The notes beneath the pieces were generated by a model that saw only the letters and a list, made by a program, of their open reading frames with translations, did not search any database and was not told where the DNA came from. From Brachypodius melanocephalos (taxonomy: Eukaryota > Chordata > Aves > Passeriformes > Pycnonotidae), in the NCBI GenBank assembly GCA_013398615.1, contig VZSR01001755.1, positions 320,144 through 384,143 of the forward strand: DNA of 64,000 nt. Direction: 5' to 3'. The translations under genes and the position numbers were made by a program. Below, in pieces: positions 34,381 to 45,470 of this stretch (position 1 is its first letter; each line of letters opens with the position of its first letter).

Positions 34381-34505
34381 TCTAATTGTTTTCTCTGTGG
34401 CCCGAGATGAATAATTGAGAGGTCTTTGAGGAGAATTAATTAGCCCGTTTATTGGCAGTAAATGCTTTTCTCCAGATGATGAAATAGATCCTGAGCCACA
34501 CGTGG
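34381..34505. promoter_or_regulatory. Candidate conserved non-coding element (homeodomain-type cores)
   Basis: Directly beside the CpG island the base composition flips to AT-rich. Several TAAT cores (taattg, ataattga, attaatta) and a cagatgatg stretch fall within 125 bases. Such isolated, complex AT-rich blocks in GC-rich DNA often are developmental enhancers; this is inference only. Confidence 0.35.
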
Positions 34506-37500
34506 GGCAGGCAGATGCAGGTCATTGATGCTGCTCTGGATCATACCAGTGCCAGTTCCACAGGCCAGCTGTGCTGGTGTCCCATGCCCACCGTGGACAG
34601 GTACACGGGTTCTCGCTCCCACGGCCTCCCACTGCACCCACGACCAGCACTTTGTGTGGGGAACCTGGTGTTGGTGGGAGCAGGGGGCACTGAGGGGCAG
34701 GCAGGTTCTGCAGCAGAGTGGAAGACCTCTGCCCCCATCATGCCAATGTAACTTCCTGCTTCCCCCCGGCTCACATCCCATCCTGGGGGCTGCCTCCATG
34801 TGCAGACTCTCATATGTCCCTTTGTGTCTCCTTCCTGGTTCTCCTGAATGCCAGCGTGGTGCCAATCTGGGGCTTGTAACCTGCACCTCCTCCTCACCTC
34901 CTCCTCTTCCTCCTTCTCCCCTGGGTATGGGGTGAAGGGCCTTGCATGGCCAGAAATGCTTAAACAAGGATTTCCTTGTTGCTGCATGAGCTGTTTGCCT
35001 TCTCCCGGGCCAGCCGTTAATGAGGTTTGGCAGGAGGCACCGTCAGCCCCAGCCACTGGATTTCTATAAATCAGCCTGGAGCTCATGTGTGGGGCTGGGA
35101 TGGAGCTGCTCCATCTTGGTGCATGACACTTCAGCCTGTGGGTCCTGGGAGCCCCTCTGGGAGTGGGACATCCTGGCATGGTGAGGAGGGGCAGGGGCTG
35201 AGTGGGGCAAGGGGGCTGCTTCCCTCCAGGCAGGTCAGGGCAGCCACTTCATGCATTTTCAGGAACGGCAGAAAGTGCAAAGCAAAAAATAAAGCAGGTT
35301 CCTAAAGCTGAGGTGCTTTGTGCTGATCTTTCCCACACGCCCACCTTTTTTTGCCAAGACCCAGAGAGGCTGTTGGGTGCTCTGAACTCGGATGATGATC
35401 CTGCCCTGCCTTGGGGTGGGGGGCTGTTGCTATGTGTCCCCGGGCAGCTTCAGGCATGCAAACTGGGGAAGGCAAAATCATCCAGGCCCTTGGGAAGTGT
35501 TTGCTGCTTCCTCCTGCTGGGAAGCAATGCCGCAGGGGCAGGGCTGGCATGTGGGCCCTTTGTGCTGAAGCCGTGGTGGCAGAAGTGCTGGCTGGCACTG
35601 GCACAGGGACACTGCCAGGGCTCAGGTCCTGTGGGCTGCCAGGCTGCCCCGTGCCCTGGGGCACGTGGGCCGTGCCCACCCAGGGACACCTGGAATACAC
35701 TCTCCTGCAGAGAGCAGGTTCCCGTCGTGAAGGGTCTCCTGGGAATGGCTGCTCCTGGCAGCCCTGTGTCCAGGGAAGGAGATGCTGGGAAGTGGGACCC
35801 TTGTCTCTGGTTTCCCACGGGCGTTCTCTCTGCCCTCCTCACCTGTGGGATGGTTTGTTGGGAGCCAGCACAGCCCATCTGTGCTGCACCAGGCTGAGAG
35901 CAGCCACAAGTCTCAAAGGTGATGTTTCATTTCCTGCTCTGAATGTGCTTCCCCCTTATCCAAAACCACCTCTGCTCTCACTCGGTTCTCACAGAGTTTC
36001 TGCTGTGTGTGGAAACTGGGAGAATCCCCAGTCCCAGCATGGCTGCAGGGCTCCTCGGGGTCACCAGTCTGCTGGGAAAGCTCTGGCTCCCTTCTTGCCT
36101 TCTCTCTAGTGGCCTGGCTCACGGTGGGGCAGCCCCTGGGCCCGTGGTGTCCCCCCACAGCAGGACAGCACCAGGATGGTGGCCGTGGCAGCTAGCAGGG
36201 GTTTTCCAAGAGCTGCCCCTCCATCTGCAGCCTCAGACTTCCACTCTGCCAGCATTCCCTGCACTGGTCAGACTGGGGAAGCATCAGCCCTGGTGGGGGT
36301 GGGATGTGCCTGGTCGTGGCAGAGGGAGGATGCTCCCCTGGAGCCCCCAGTGCAGCTGACACTTTCCACCTCCCGCAGTATTTGCACCCGATGGGGGGTG
36401 CGGGTGCAGCTGGAGGCTCCAAGCTCAGCCGACACTGCAGCCTGAGCAGGGGCGGCCCTGGGGAGCTCTCGGCCCCGTGGGGACACACTGGTGACAGGGA
36501 CAGCTTTGTGCGGCACGGGGGAGCCCAGCTCCGTGAGCGGGCAGCTGTGTCACGCTGCCAGCCCGGGCTGGTCCCTGCCCTGTCGCCTCTGCGGGCTGCG
36601 GGGCCGTGCCGTGGGCAGGGACCCTCTGTGCTGGGACCCCTGTGCTCAGCGGTTGCTGCGGCTGCAAAGCCGGGGCTGGGAACAGCAACCCCGGCGAGAG
36701 GTTGTGCAAGAAGGGGGGACCCGGGAGGGCAGGGCCAGTGTTGAAATTCCATGCTCTTACAGAAAAGCCCCCGGGCAGAATTCCTGACAGGGGTGATTCA
36801 TCCCCCACTGGAAGCGATGACTTTGCCTCTCCAGTAAACACTCCTCAGTTCAGCGGGGTGCCACTGCTCCGTCCTGCCACCCGCCCTGGGGTGACGGGGC
36901 TGCCCTGAGCACCGCAGGCAGCCCCGGGGGTGCTGGGGAGGGCCAGGGGGGCACCGGGCGGCTGGGGGCCAACTGCTGGGCAGCAGAGCAGCGGGCACCG
37001 AGGGCAACACTGAATCCTTGGCTCCCCGCCCCGGCTGCCACCCAAACCCAGCACAGGCCATTGCCGTTGCCAGGTGCTTTGGGGGCCCCATCTCCCACTG
37101 GTGAGGGCACACGGGACAGCCTTTTCCAGGAAGCACGCGAGGGGAGCCAGGCTGTGGAGTTCCCGACAGCAGCTCTGGTTTTAATAAGAGCAAATCAATG
37201 TGCTTCCTCCCCGGCCCCCTCCAGCGGCTTCCCCATAAGGCAAAACAACCCATGTGAGAGCCCCAGCTCTGGCCACAGTACATGGGGTTCTGAGTGCTGA
37301 TGGCCCACGCCTGCCTGCCCTGCGTGCTGCAGCCTGTTCCAGCATGCTGCCTGCACCCCAGCCCCACTATAGGGAGGAAGGTTGGGGGTCCCCAGTGCCC
37401 CTGTCCACCTCTGCTGTGCTCACTCCCTATACAGCAGGTTGCTGCCTGCAGGGCTGCTCCGTGGCTGGGCATTCCCAGCTGCTCCAGTGCCTTGCTTCCC

Positions 37501-38319
37501 CAGTCCAGCCCTGTGCTGTGATTCTGCCTCCTCCCCGTGGGTTTGCACAAACCTCGCGCTTGCTTTGTGCTTGTTTTGAGAACAGATTAGTCATGGCTCT
37601 GAGCTGGCTTCCAGCAAATGCACAACAGCACCATGGAAAAACGAGAACAGCGAAGTGATGACTCAGCAGGGCTCCCACTCTGTCCCTGGGGTGCCAACTG
37701 TCCCTGCTCCTGACTGGCCCCCAGCACCAGGGAAGACCACCCGGGGATGCCACAGCCGAGCCAGGGTGGGTGGGTGACAGCAGCAAAGAGCCAGGGCCAG
37801 TGCCTGCCTGGCTGCCTGGAAGCTGCACTGGTGCTGGCAGGGTGGGATGGCAGGTCCTTGGGGGTGACAGGCAGCATCCCCCCCTCCCCTGTCCCCTCTT
37901 GCACCTGGTTGGTGGGGACTGCCCTCCAGCCTGCTGACACCTTGCCGCCCCAAGCCCCCGCTGCGCGTGTGGCTGGAACATCCTGCTGCTGGCAGCTCCA
38001 GCTCAGTGCCCAGCAGGCCTTCTGGGTTCTAGAGATGCCACAAAGACGGGTGGCTGCTAGAAGCCTGCCAGGATCTCAGCAGACTGGGGATCCCAGCTGT
38101 GTGGGCTCAGCAGTCAACCCCGGACACCAGGGACTTCCTGGCCACCACCTGTGCCGGTGACGGGAACTCCCGGGGAGGGCCCTTCCCGTACCTCGCACCT
38201 TGCTCCCCAGCCCGTCCCTGCCCTGCCTTGGCTGGCTGCCCGGCAGCACAGCGTGGTGCCAAGCCTCATTGCCAGGTGGCTTATCGTGATCCCATGGCGC
38301 TGGACACAAACTGGTGTCA
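34506..38319. other. Intergenic region, no gene recognised
   Basis: I compared open frames on both strands with genes expected by synteny (BIRC5, TMEM235) and found no BIR-domain or claudin-like exon. A small AT-richer patch lies at 37176-37260 and another around 37555-37665. Otherwise it is unremarkable GC-rich DNA. Confidence 0.5.
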
Positions 38320-38396
38320 GCTGCCAAGGATGAACAATGTAATTACTGGAATTACAGTAAAGCGCTCCCATTCCCACTCATTAAGTGCTGAGGCAG
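38320..38396. promoter_or_regulatory. Candidate conserved non-coding element (SOX, homeodomain, NKX-like motifs)
   Basis: Within 77 bases there is a SOX-like aacaatg, a gtaattac palindrome-like homeodomain core, a second ggaattacag and an NKX2-like ttaagtg. It stands out from GC-rich flanks. Function is inferred from motif density only. Confidence 0.35.
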
Positions 38397-41300
38397 GGCG
38401 CCTGGGTCCTTCTGGGGAGCATCTGCTCCAGCTGTGCCCTCTGCCAGCCACACACCCCATTGTCGCCCAAGTGGCGCCACTGGCACCTGTCACCCCTCGC
38501 CCAGCTGGTGTGGCTGGAGTTGCTCTCTGCTGATGGCCACCAGAGCCATGGGATGGGCAGAGCCCACCAGGCTGGTGGGGACCTTCGGGCCCCCCAGCAC
38601 TGTGCACTGGTGAGGAGGGGGCGGGCAAGGAGGGCGGGGCTGGATTGCAGACACAGGGTGCCACATCCAAGAGCTTCATCCCCAGCCACGTGTGGCTCTG
38701 CCACCGCTGGCTCCTGCGCCGTGGCCGAGGCCAGGACTGATGTGAGGCCAAGGGATGCTCCAGGGCTAGGGTTTGGCGCCTGCCCACGGCTGCTCTGCCA
38801 GGGTCATCTGAGGACTCTGCACTGTGCCGGGCAAGCACACTCCTGGCAGCTGGCAGCTCGCTGCCGGAGCACCCAGAGGGACCTCCGGGGCCGTGCCGTG
38901 TGCCCAGGAGTGACCACAGCCAGTGCTTGGCACATCACTGCTCCCTGCGAGTGCAGGTGCAAGAGCAGCGTAGCCCTGGGCCCAGGGAACAGAGCTGGGG
39001 CCGGGGGGGCCGGGGCAGAGCAGCTCGCGTAGCTGCTGATGGAAGGAGTGAGGAATCCACAGCTGCTGCCTCCCTGGAGCTGGCCGCGGGTCTGGCTCGG
39101 GAAGCAGCAACAAAGTAGTGTTTCCATGGGGATGTACACAGCCTGCTGGGCTCAGCTGCATCCCAAAATACTTCCTGGCCCAGGCACCGCGTCCTGCTGC
39201 CACCCTCTGCTCCCTCTCCAGGGAGAGCCAGGGCCAAGCCAGCCACCAAGGCTCCCCCAGCCACCAAGGCTCTGCACCAGGTCACCAGGACAGGGACTTT
39301 GGGCACCACCTTGAGTGGAGAGGCTCAAGATGAAGGGTGGTTGTGGAACTGAGGGGCTCTGGGGACACAGAGCTGCAGCCCTGCTCCTCCTCCAGCCCAA
39401 GCAGCTGTCTCTTGCCACACTGAGCTGAGACCACCACTGCCAGCCCTGGGCTCTGCCGCAGAGCTCGTGCTTGTGCTTCCTGGCAGCCCACTGGGAGCAG
39501 ATGTCCCAGGCCCTGTTCCCAAGTGTCCCCGTGGCCCTGGCCTGCAGAGGAATTGCCACGTAAGGAGCAGGTGGTGCCATTTACAGTAACTCCCCAGCTG
39601 CTGCACAGCCCTTTCCTGCATTCTACTGGGAAATGTAGTGGTAGATGTGGGAATGTCCTGGTGCTGCAGAGCCAAGCAGGAAGAAGTGCGGGAGGGGAGT
39701 GCCGCGAGGTCGGGTGTTCACGGCGAGCTCGCTGCCTGCCTCTGCCGCCCCAGGGACTGCCGGTGCCGTGTCCACTGCCGCCTTCCTTGGGGGCCCGGCG
39801 TGGGGCTAGAGAGCCTCCATGGGTCTGTCCTGCTTCCCTGTGACCAGTTGGATTTTCTGCACGGTTGGTGTAGCCACAACAGAGCTGCGGTGCTGACCGA
39901 GCTCTCTGCGCTGTGCTGAGGCTCGCTGCCCGCAGCAATCTCCGGCTGCGGTGGTTTCCTGTTTTGGCTCTGCAGAGGCTGGTACACACCAGAGCAGGTT
40001 TCCTGCACCCCTGACCCCACAGGGTTCAGGTTCACCATCCCAGCGGACACTTCCTTCTTGTGCCAGTAATGAGCCAGCAGCGTGATGGGAAGCACTGGTG
40101 GCTACCCTGCACCCCATGGGGAGGCAGGATGGGGGTTGCAGGGGCTGTGGGGCAGCAGCCTGTCCCTGCCTGACCACCCTTCTGTGCCCCAGGACCTTGT
40201 CCGGGCTCTCGTTGGGCCTGTGCTCTCACCCTGCTCTGCGTGGCCACCATCACAGCATAGAGGAACTGATGGCACCGGGGCATGCACTTACAGCTGCGTT
40301 GGGTTCTGCTGGTGCTGCTTGCTGCCCAGCCCCCAAAGATCTGGGGTGTGGAGAGCTGCAGGACCCCAATGTCCCAGCCCTGCCTCTGGAGCCTGTGCAA
40401 ATTCTGTCTGGCCCCTGGCACCATCACACGGTGCCGGGGTCTGATCACCCTGATAACATCTTCCCCATCCAGGAACCCTCCCTGGGGGAGTTCGGCTGCC
40501 CCAGCCCTGGTGAAGGGCAGAGGGGAACTGGCTGTGGGACATGCCTGATAGAGGGCTTACGAAACGCAGGGCCAAGTCCGCTCAGCTGCTCTGGAGCAGA
40601 GAGAGGTTTGTGAAACCTTCGGCAGGGATTTGCCCACCGGCCGCCGCGTCACTGCTGCCGCGAGCTTGGCTTTATTCCAAGAAACCCTCGGGGCTGGCGA
40701 AGCTTCCCGGATTCTTGATTCAGCTGCGGGTTGCAGCACCACGAGGGAAGAGGCCCTTGGTTGGCAATGCCAGGGCCCTTCTGGGAAGTGAAGAAGCTGG
40801 GGCTCTTCCCACAGAGATGGGAAGGCTGGGGTATGGCTGGGGGCGCTTGGGAAGGGTCACTGTGGGCAGCCTGGCTGCCATCCCTGGGGGCAGCTTCCTA
40901 CTCTGTCCCACCATCGGGTGCTGTGAACTCCTTGCTCTGCCAGGAGGGCTGGGTGTGCTCATAAGCCCCCAGGGTCCTGATTTTCATCCTCTGATTCACC
41001 CCATCCTGCCTGGGGGAGCGGCGATGCTCCTGCCAGCTGGGGGCTGCTGTGCCTGCAGCACTGCTCCCACCCCATCACTGGCGTGGGGCCGGGAGTCACC
41101 GGTGCTGCTGGGAGCCCGAAATCAGGGATGTGCCTCGGCAGGGCCTGGCAGGCGGCCACCCGTGCGCGTGGACATTCCTTGCATAGCTGTTGTGGTGCCT
41201 GGGCAGGCCATGGCGCTTCCTGGCAGCACACGTGCCACAGCCCCACGTAGCGGCCCCAAAATAGTCACTGGGACTGTGCCATGCCCACAGCCTGGACCAG

Positions 41301-42240
41301 CACACTCACCATCCCTCTGATTCCTAAGGAAATCCTTTCCCAGCAGCTGGGGTTCCCTGGGGGGGCGGGAGCACTGCTCATGATGCCAGGCATAATGCCT
41401 ACAGCGTGGAGATGCAGACTGGGGCCTGGGCACAAAGCACCTGGGCACAGCCTGCTCCTCACAGACAGGGGCTCTGGGGGAGTTCTGGGGGGCTGACCTG
41501 CTCCCAGGGGATCAACCACATCAGCCAGGCACTGCACTCCAGCCAGCCAGAGCTGCAGGTTTATTCCTGCGCCTACTTCATGCCCCTAGCAGCAGGAACA
41601 GGCATTTCTGGGGGCAAGGACATCCCCAGGAGAATGGAATCCTCTCCCTCGGGCATCTGTGCCTGGCTGGGGTTCTGCACAGGACAGAGCTTTTTCTCTG
41701 TGCTGGGGGTGTGAGCAATATCTTGGCACCCCCTACCCTGAGCCCACTGCACTCTCAGAGGGAACACCTGCAGACCCTTTCCTACTCGTGCATCTCAGTG
41801 CCCCATTCCTGCAGCTCTTCATCCTAGCATGTGCCAAAACAGGGCTGGGGTAAGACAGGACTCACTCAGCCTTTCACCAGCACTGCCCTGGGGCTGTGCC
41901 ACAGGCCAGCCTTGGCCACCAGCTCACCCCTCCTGTGCCCAGGGCCGCGGCCTCGTGTGCCCAGGGCCGTATCTGCTGTCCTGTGGTTGCACCATGTGCG
42001 CGAGCCGGGAGCAGATCCCATCCTCGTGGTTTGGCTGGTGGAGCGACGTCGCAGGGCTCAGACATACCTGAGTGCTGGGGCAGAGCTTACGCACGCCGGG
42101 CTGAGTCACCGCGGCGGGATCAGCCGGCACGGACAGCGGCTCCAGGAAACCGTGCTTACGTGGTGTAAACACATCCCAGCATTGTGCCGGGGCCAAGCGG
42201 CCTCAGGGGTGCAAGAGAGAAATCAAACCAGATCCAACGG
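38397..42240. other. Intergenic region downstream of SOCS3
   Basis: No gene recognised. A perfect STAT-type motif TTCCAAGAA lies at 40675-40683, about 1.6 kb beyond the SOCS3 poly(A) signal. Frames in this stretch are low-complexity. Confidence 0.5.
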
Positions 42241-42262
42241 CTTTCATTAAAAAATAGTGCTC

Positions 42263-42268
42263 TTTATT
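42263..42268 (-). terminator. SOCS3: Poly(A) signal of SOCS3
   Basis: AATAAA on the minus strand about 1.07 kb after the SOCS3 stop codon, in an AT-rich block. It defines a long 3' UTR. Confidence 0.8.
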
Positions 42269-42289
42269 ATAAATTATGGAAACATTTCC

Positions 42290-42320
42290 TTTCTGAATAT
42301 AAATATAAATATGTGCAAAG
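42290..42320 (-). promoter_or_regulatory. SOCS3: AU-rich element in the SOCS3 3' UTR
   Basis: On the SOCS3 strand this reads as overlapping ATATTTAT units just before the poly(A) signal. That is the kind of AU-rich element that makes cytokine-response mRNAs short-lived. SOCS3 mRNA is known to be unstable. Confidence 0.6.
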
Positions 42321-43342
42321 TTTCATCTGAGTTTGGTTTTGGTTGAATTTTCAAGCATTGTTTTGCTCAGCCCTCAAGGCTGGAGGTGAAGATGGAATCT
42401 TTATAAAAGACAGTGATTCACGTTGGCCTGTAAACATCCCTTCAGTTAAAAAAATAAGAATAAAAATTAAAAAAAGCCAGAAAACCCAACCACTTCTCTG
42501 GGTGGACGCAGAAAAGCACTCACGAGATGACACGCTCCAGGGGATTGTCCTGCTGCATTCCTGGCAGGAATTGGTGCCCTACAGAGCAGCACAGCCAGGG
42601 TCTGTGGGAGTGGCTGGGCAGAGGTGGGGTGTGACCGTAGGGAGTGAGGGCCCAGCGTCCTCGGGGTGATCCTTGCAGATGCGGTTGTGTGGGACTCAGC
42701 AGCATCGGGACACGACGCTTCCCCTCCAGCTTCACAGCACATCAGCAGGACCATCCTTGCACAGCGTCACCAAGTGACGTGCACTAACCCAGACCGCGGG
42801 GCAGGGAGGATATTAAGGCTTAGTCCCCTGGAAAATGGTAATGCAGGGCAAAGGCATCGACCTCTTAGTCTGGGGCTTGGTGTGAAAGGAGCTTTCACCC
42901 ACAAGGAGGCAGCAAGAGGTACAGTATGGGCAAAAAACACCTTCCCCTTAAAACTGAGGAAAAGCGATCAGGCACTCCTGGGCTCCAGTGCTTTCCATTT
43001 CTGAGGGTGGAAGAGGCTCTTGCCAGGAGCTGTGGGAGCTGTCCTGGCTGCCCAAGCCCACAGGGGCTTTGCCAATGGGTTCACTGTAACATCCACAGTC
43101 TGGTCGGAGCCATCTCCTTCCCTGTGGAGAGGAGGTCATGCTTGCTTGAGGAGTCCCCCCAGCACCAAGGGTGCCCAGCTATGCTGGCCACAGCCCTGAG
43201 CCCATGGCAGCTTGCCCCAGTTCCCCCTCTCTCCTTCCCAGATGGAGAGGCTCGGCATGCCCTGCCAGCTCCTGTGTCAGTGGGGCATTGTGCCTGTCCC
43301 CCGTTCTTGTGCTTGTACATGTGACCTTGCTCCGCTGGCTCC

Positions 43343-43972
43343 TTAGAGAGGGGCATCGTACTGGTCCAGGAATTCCTTGATGGGGGCTGGCAGCTGAGTC
43401 ATCTTCTCATAGGAGTCCAGGTGCCCGTTGACGGTCTTGCGGCAGAGGTGCTGCAGGGTGGAGACACTGGAGGAGAGCGGGCGGCTCAGCACCAGGGGGA
43501 TCTTCTCGCCGCCTGAGTAGATGTAGTAGGTGCGCTTGGGGTGCAGGGCCCCTCCGGGCTGCTCAGGGACAGCGCAGGGCGTGGGTGGCATGTAGTGATG
43601 GACCAGCTTGAGCACGCAGTCAAAGCGGGGCACGGGCTGGCTGCTGTGGGGATCGCTCTGCAGGGAGAAGCTGCCGCCCTCGCACTGGATGCGCAGGTTC
43701 TTGGTGCCCGACTCCGTCTTGACGCTGAGGGTGAAGAAGTGCCTCTGGTCTGAGCTGTCCCTGATGAGGAAGGTGCCAGCCGGCTCGGTGCTCAGCAGCA
43801 GGTTGGCCTCACCACCTGTCACCGTGCTCCAGTAGAAGCCACTCTCCTGCAGCTTGCGTACAGTGTTCACCACCAGCTGGTACTCGCTCTTGGAGCTGAA
43901 AGTCTTGAGGCGCAGGCTGGTGTCGAGGGGGCGGCTCATCCCGGCTGCGGGGAACTTGCTGTGGGTGACCAT
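43343..43972 (-). CDS. SOCS3: SOCS3, suppressor of cytokine signalling 3, complete, single coding exon
   Basis: SOCS3 blocks JAK kinases bound to gp130-type receptors and directs substrates to a Cullin-5 ubiquitin ligase. The 209-residue frame is uninterrupted. Visible parts: kinase inhibitory region (about 22-35, LKTFSSKSEYQLV), SH2 domain (about 46-145, with GTFLIRDSSDQRHFF including the phosphotyrosine-binding Arg) and a SOCS box at the C-terminus (LQHLCRKTVNGH to the end). Met12, the known alternative start, is present. The segment between MPP and YYIYSGGEKIP, the PEST insert in mammals, is about 16 residues shorter than in the 225-residue human protein. The 5' UTR is split: acceptor at 44040, donor at 44569. 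Confidence 0.98.
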   Translation of the reverse strand: MVTHSKFPAAGMSRPLDTSLRLKTFSSKSEYQLVVNTVRKLQESGFYWSTVTGGEANLLLSTEPAGTFLIRDSSDQRHFFTLSVKTESGTKNLRIQCEGGSFSLQSDPHSSQPVPRFDCVLKLVHHYMPPTPCAVPEQPGGALHPKRTYYIYSGGEKIPLVLSRPLSSSVSTLQHLCRKTVNGHLDSYEKMTQLPAPIKEFLDQYDAPL

Positions 43973-44059
43973 GGCGCAGGGAGCCAGCTTCGTGTGCTCT
44001 GGATGCTGCTGCCAGCAGCAGCCGCTGCTACACCATCACCTGCGACAAGAGAGAGCGGT

Positions 44060-44380
44060 GAGCCCCGGCATTCCGGTCCCTGACTCTCCCTTCCCGGGAA
44101 CACCTGCACCCCCGGTCCCTGGCTGTTATTCTCCCGCAGCAACAGCGCTCCCGGGTCCCGGCAATCCTCTTCCTCAGCCCTCATTTCCCAGAAAAACCGG
44201 CAGCACCCATCCCTGGCTCTCCCTTGCCGCGGGAACCGGCAGCCCTCGTTCCCGGCTACTGTCCTCCCGCGGCACCGGCACCCCCATCCACAGCTCTTCC
44301 TTCCCGGGAGCACCGGCACATCTGCGGTCTCCCGCTCCATCCGCTCTCCATGATCACCGGTTCTGATGGTCTCCTGCTCT
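44060..44380. repeat. Degenerate 38-39 base minisatellite in the SOCS3 intron
   Basis: About eight diverged units, each built as 'gcaccc..ccctggctctcccttcccgggaaccg', start near 44069, 44107, 44146, 44201, 44240, 44279, 44317 and 44361. The third unit is longer. Phased gcacc and ccgg ends make the period clear. Confidence 0.75.
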
Positions 44381-44569
44381 CTCACTCCCGGGGGCACATC
44401 GTTACCCTAGGCCACCGGTTATCGCCCCGCTGAGGCAGCAACACGCCCCCGGCGATCCCCTTCCCTGGGCAGCACCGGCATCCCCGGTCCACGCCGATCG
44501 CCCCCCCGAAGGTCCCGGCATCCCCGGCTGTCCCCCCGTGCTGTCCGGGACTCCCTCCCGCGGCCGTAC

Positions 44570-44625
44570 CTGGGGCGCAGGAGCCGGTCTTGGCGGCGGA
44601 GCGGGGCCGATGCGCGGCGGCGAAG
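44570..44625 (-). other. SOCS3: SOCS3 non-coding exon 1 (5' UTR, approximate 5' end)
   Basis: A donor CAG|GTACGG at 44568-44569 pairs with the acceptor CGCAG|GTGATGG at 44040, removing a 530-base intron before the coding exon. The 5' edge is estimated about 30 bases from the TATA-like box at 44652-44656. Vertebrate SOCS3 genes share this two-exon layout. Confidence 0.7.
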
Positions 44626-44821
44626 CTGCCGAGGCGGCCCGGGGCGGCCTCTTATAGCAGGCACAACGCCCGCCCTCGGGTTCCTGGAATTGCGCGGCTT
44701 CTTGTAACGCGGCGGCACCGCCCGCGCCCCGCCCGGCCCGGCCCGGCCCGGCCCGGCCCCCCGGCGCTCCGCCAGCCCCTGCTCGGCCAGCGCCGGGCCC
44801 CCGGCCTGGCCCCACCAGCCC
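44626..44821 (-). promoter_or_regulatory. SOCS3: SOCS3 promoter with TATA box and paired STAT sites
   Basis: On the SOCS3 strand a TATAAG box lies at 44652-44656. A perfect STAT site, TTCCAGGAA, lies at 44681-44689, and TTACAAGAA at 44699-44707. These match in sequence, order and spacing the two STAT elements known in the mammalian SOCS3 promoter. Further upstream is a CCCGG-repeat stretch and then a gap. Confidence 0.85.
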
Positions 44822-44921
44822 NNNNNNNNNNNNNNNNNNNNNNNNNNNNNNNNNNNNNNNNNNNNNNNNNNNNNNNNNNNNNNNNNNNNNNNNNNNNNNN
44901 NNNNNNNNNNNNNNNNNNNNN
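44822..44921. other. Assembly gap (100 N) between SOCS3 and PGS1
   Basis: Exactly 100 N within a CpG-rich stretch; a placeholder gap of unknown true length. Confidence 0.98.
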
Positions 44922-45446
44922 CGGAGCGCTGCCGGGGCGGGCGGGGGATGGCGGGGGAGGGACGGGACGGGCGCGATGCGGCTCCAGGGCTTCCCGGCGG
45001 GACCGGCTCTCCGTGTCGGGACCTGGCGGGGGGAACCGCGGTCCCCGAACGCCGCCTCGCCCGGCGGGGAGGCGAACGCTGGTTCTGCCGCGGGCAAGAG
45101 CCGTGTACGTCCCTTCGGAGCTGTTCGGCCGCGCTGGGGTTCGCCCCAGGGGGGACAAGAGACACCGGGGGGTGACATTGCCGGGCAGGCGATCTGGCTC
45201 CGCTTAAGCACGTCCCACGTGTGCAGGACCACGGGAGCCCCGGCCCGGCCCCGCCGGACAACAAGCCCTTCCTGAGCTCCCCCCAGACCCTTCCCGGCCC
45301 TCTGCGGACTCCGCGCTGGCAGGCCGGGCGGGAAGGCGAGGCACGGGGACCGCCCCGTGTGCCCGGGCCGGGGCCCCGGGAGCTGCGAGCCGGGCCCGGG
45401 CGGGGCGGGCGGTGCGGCGGGCGCGGAAGCGGAAGGCGGTGTCGCC
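44922..45446 (+). promoter_or_regulatory. PGS1: PGS1 CpG-rich promoter and 5' UTR
   Basis: CpG-dense DNA leading to the PGS1 start, with a CACGTG E-box near 45214 and GGAAG ETS-type cores just before the ATG. Assignment by position. Confidence 0.65.
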
Positions 45447-45470
45447 ATGGCAACGCGGAAGCGGAAGGCG
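45422..45470 (+). repeat. PGS1: 17-base direct repeat flanking the PGS1 start codon
   Basis: CGCGGAAGCGGAAGGCG occurs exactly at 45422-45438 and 45454-45470, on either side of the ATG at 45447. The second copy encodes basic residues (TRKRKA). Confidence 0.95.

Noticed and set aside
44728..44762. CCCGG run beside the gap as a meaningful repeat
   Set aside because: Simple GC-rich low complexity next to an assembly gap; too short and too close to the gap to interpret.
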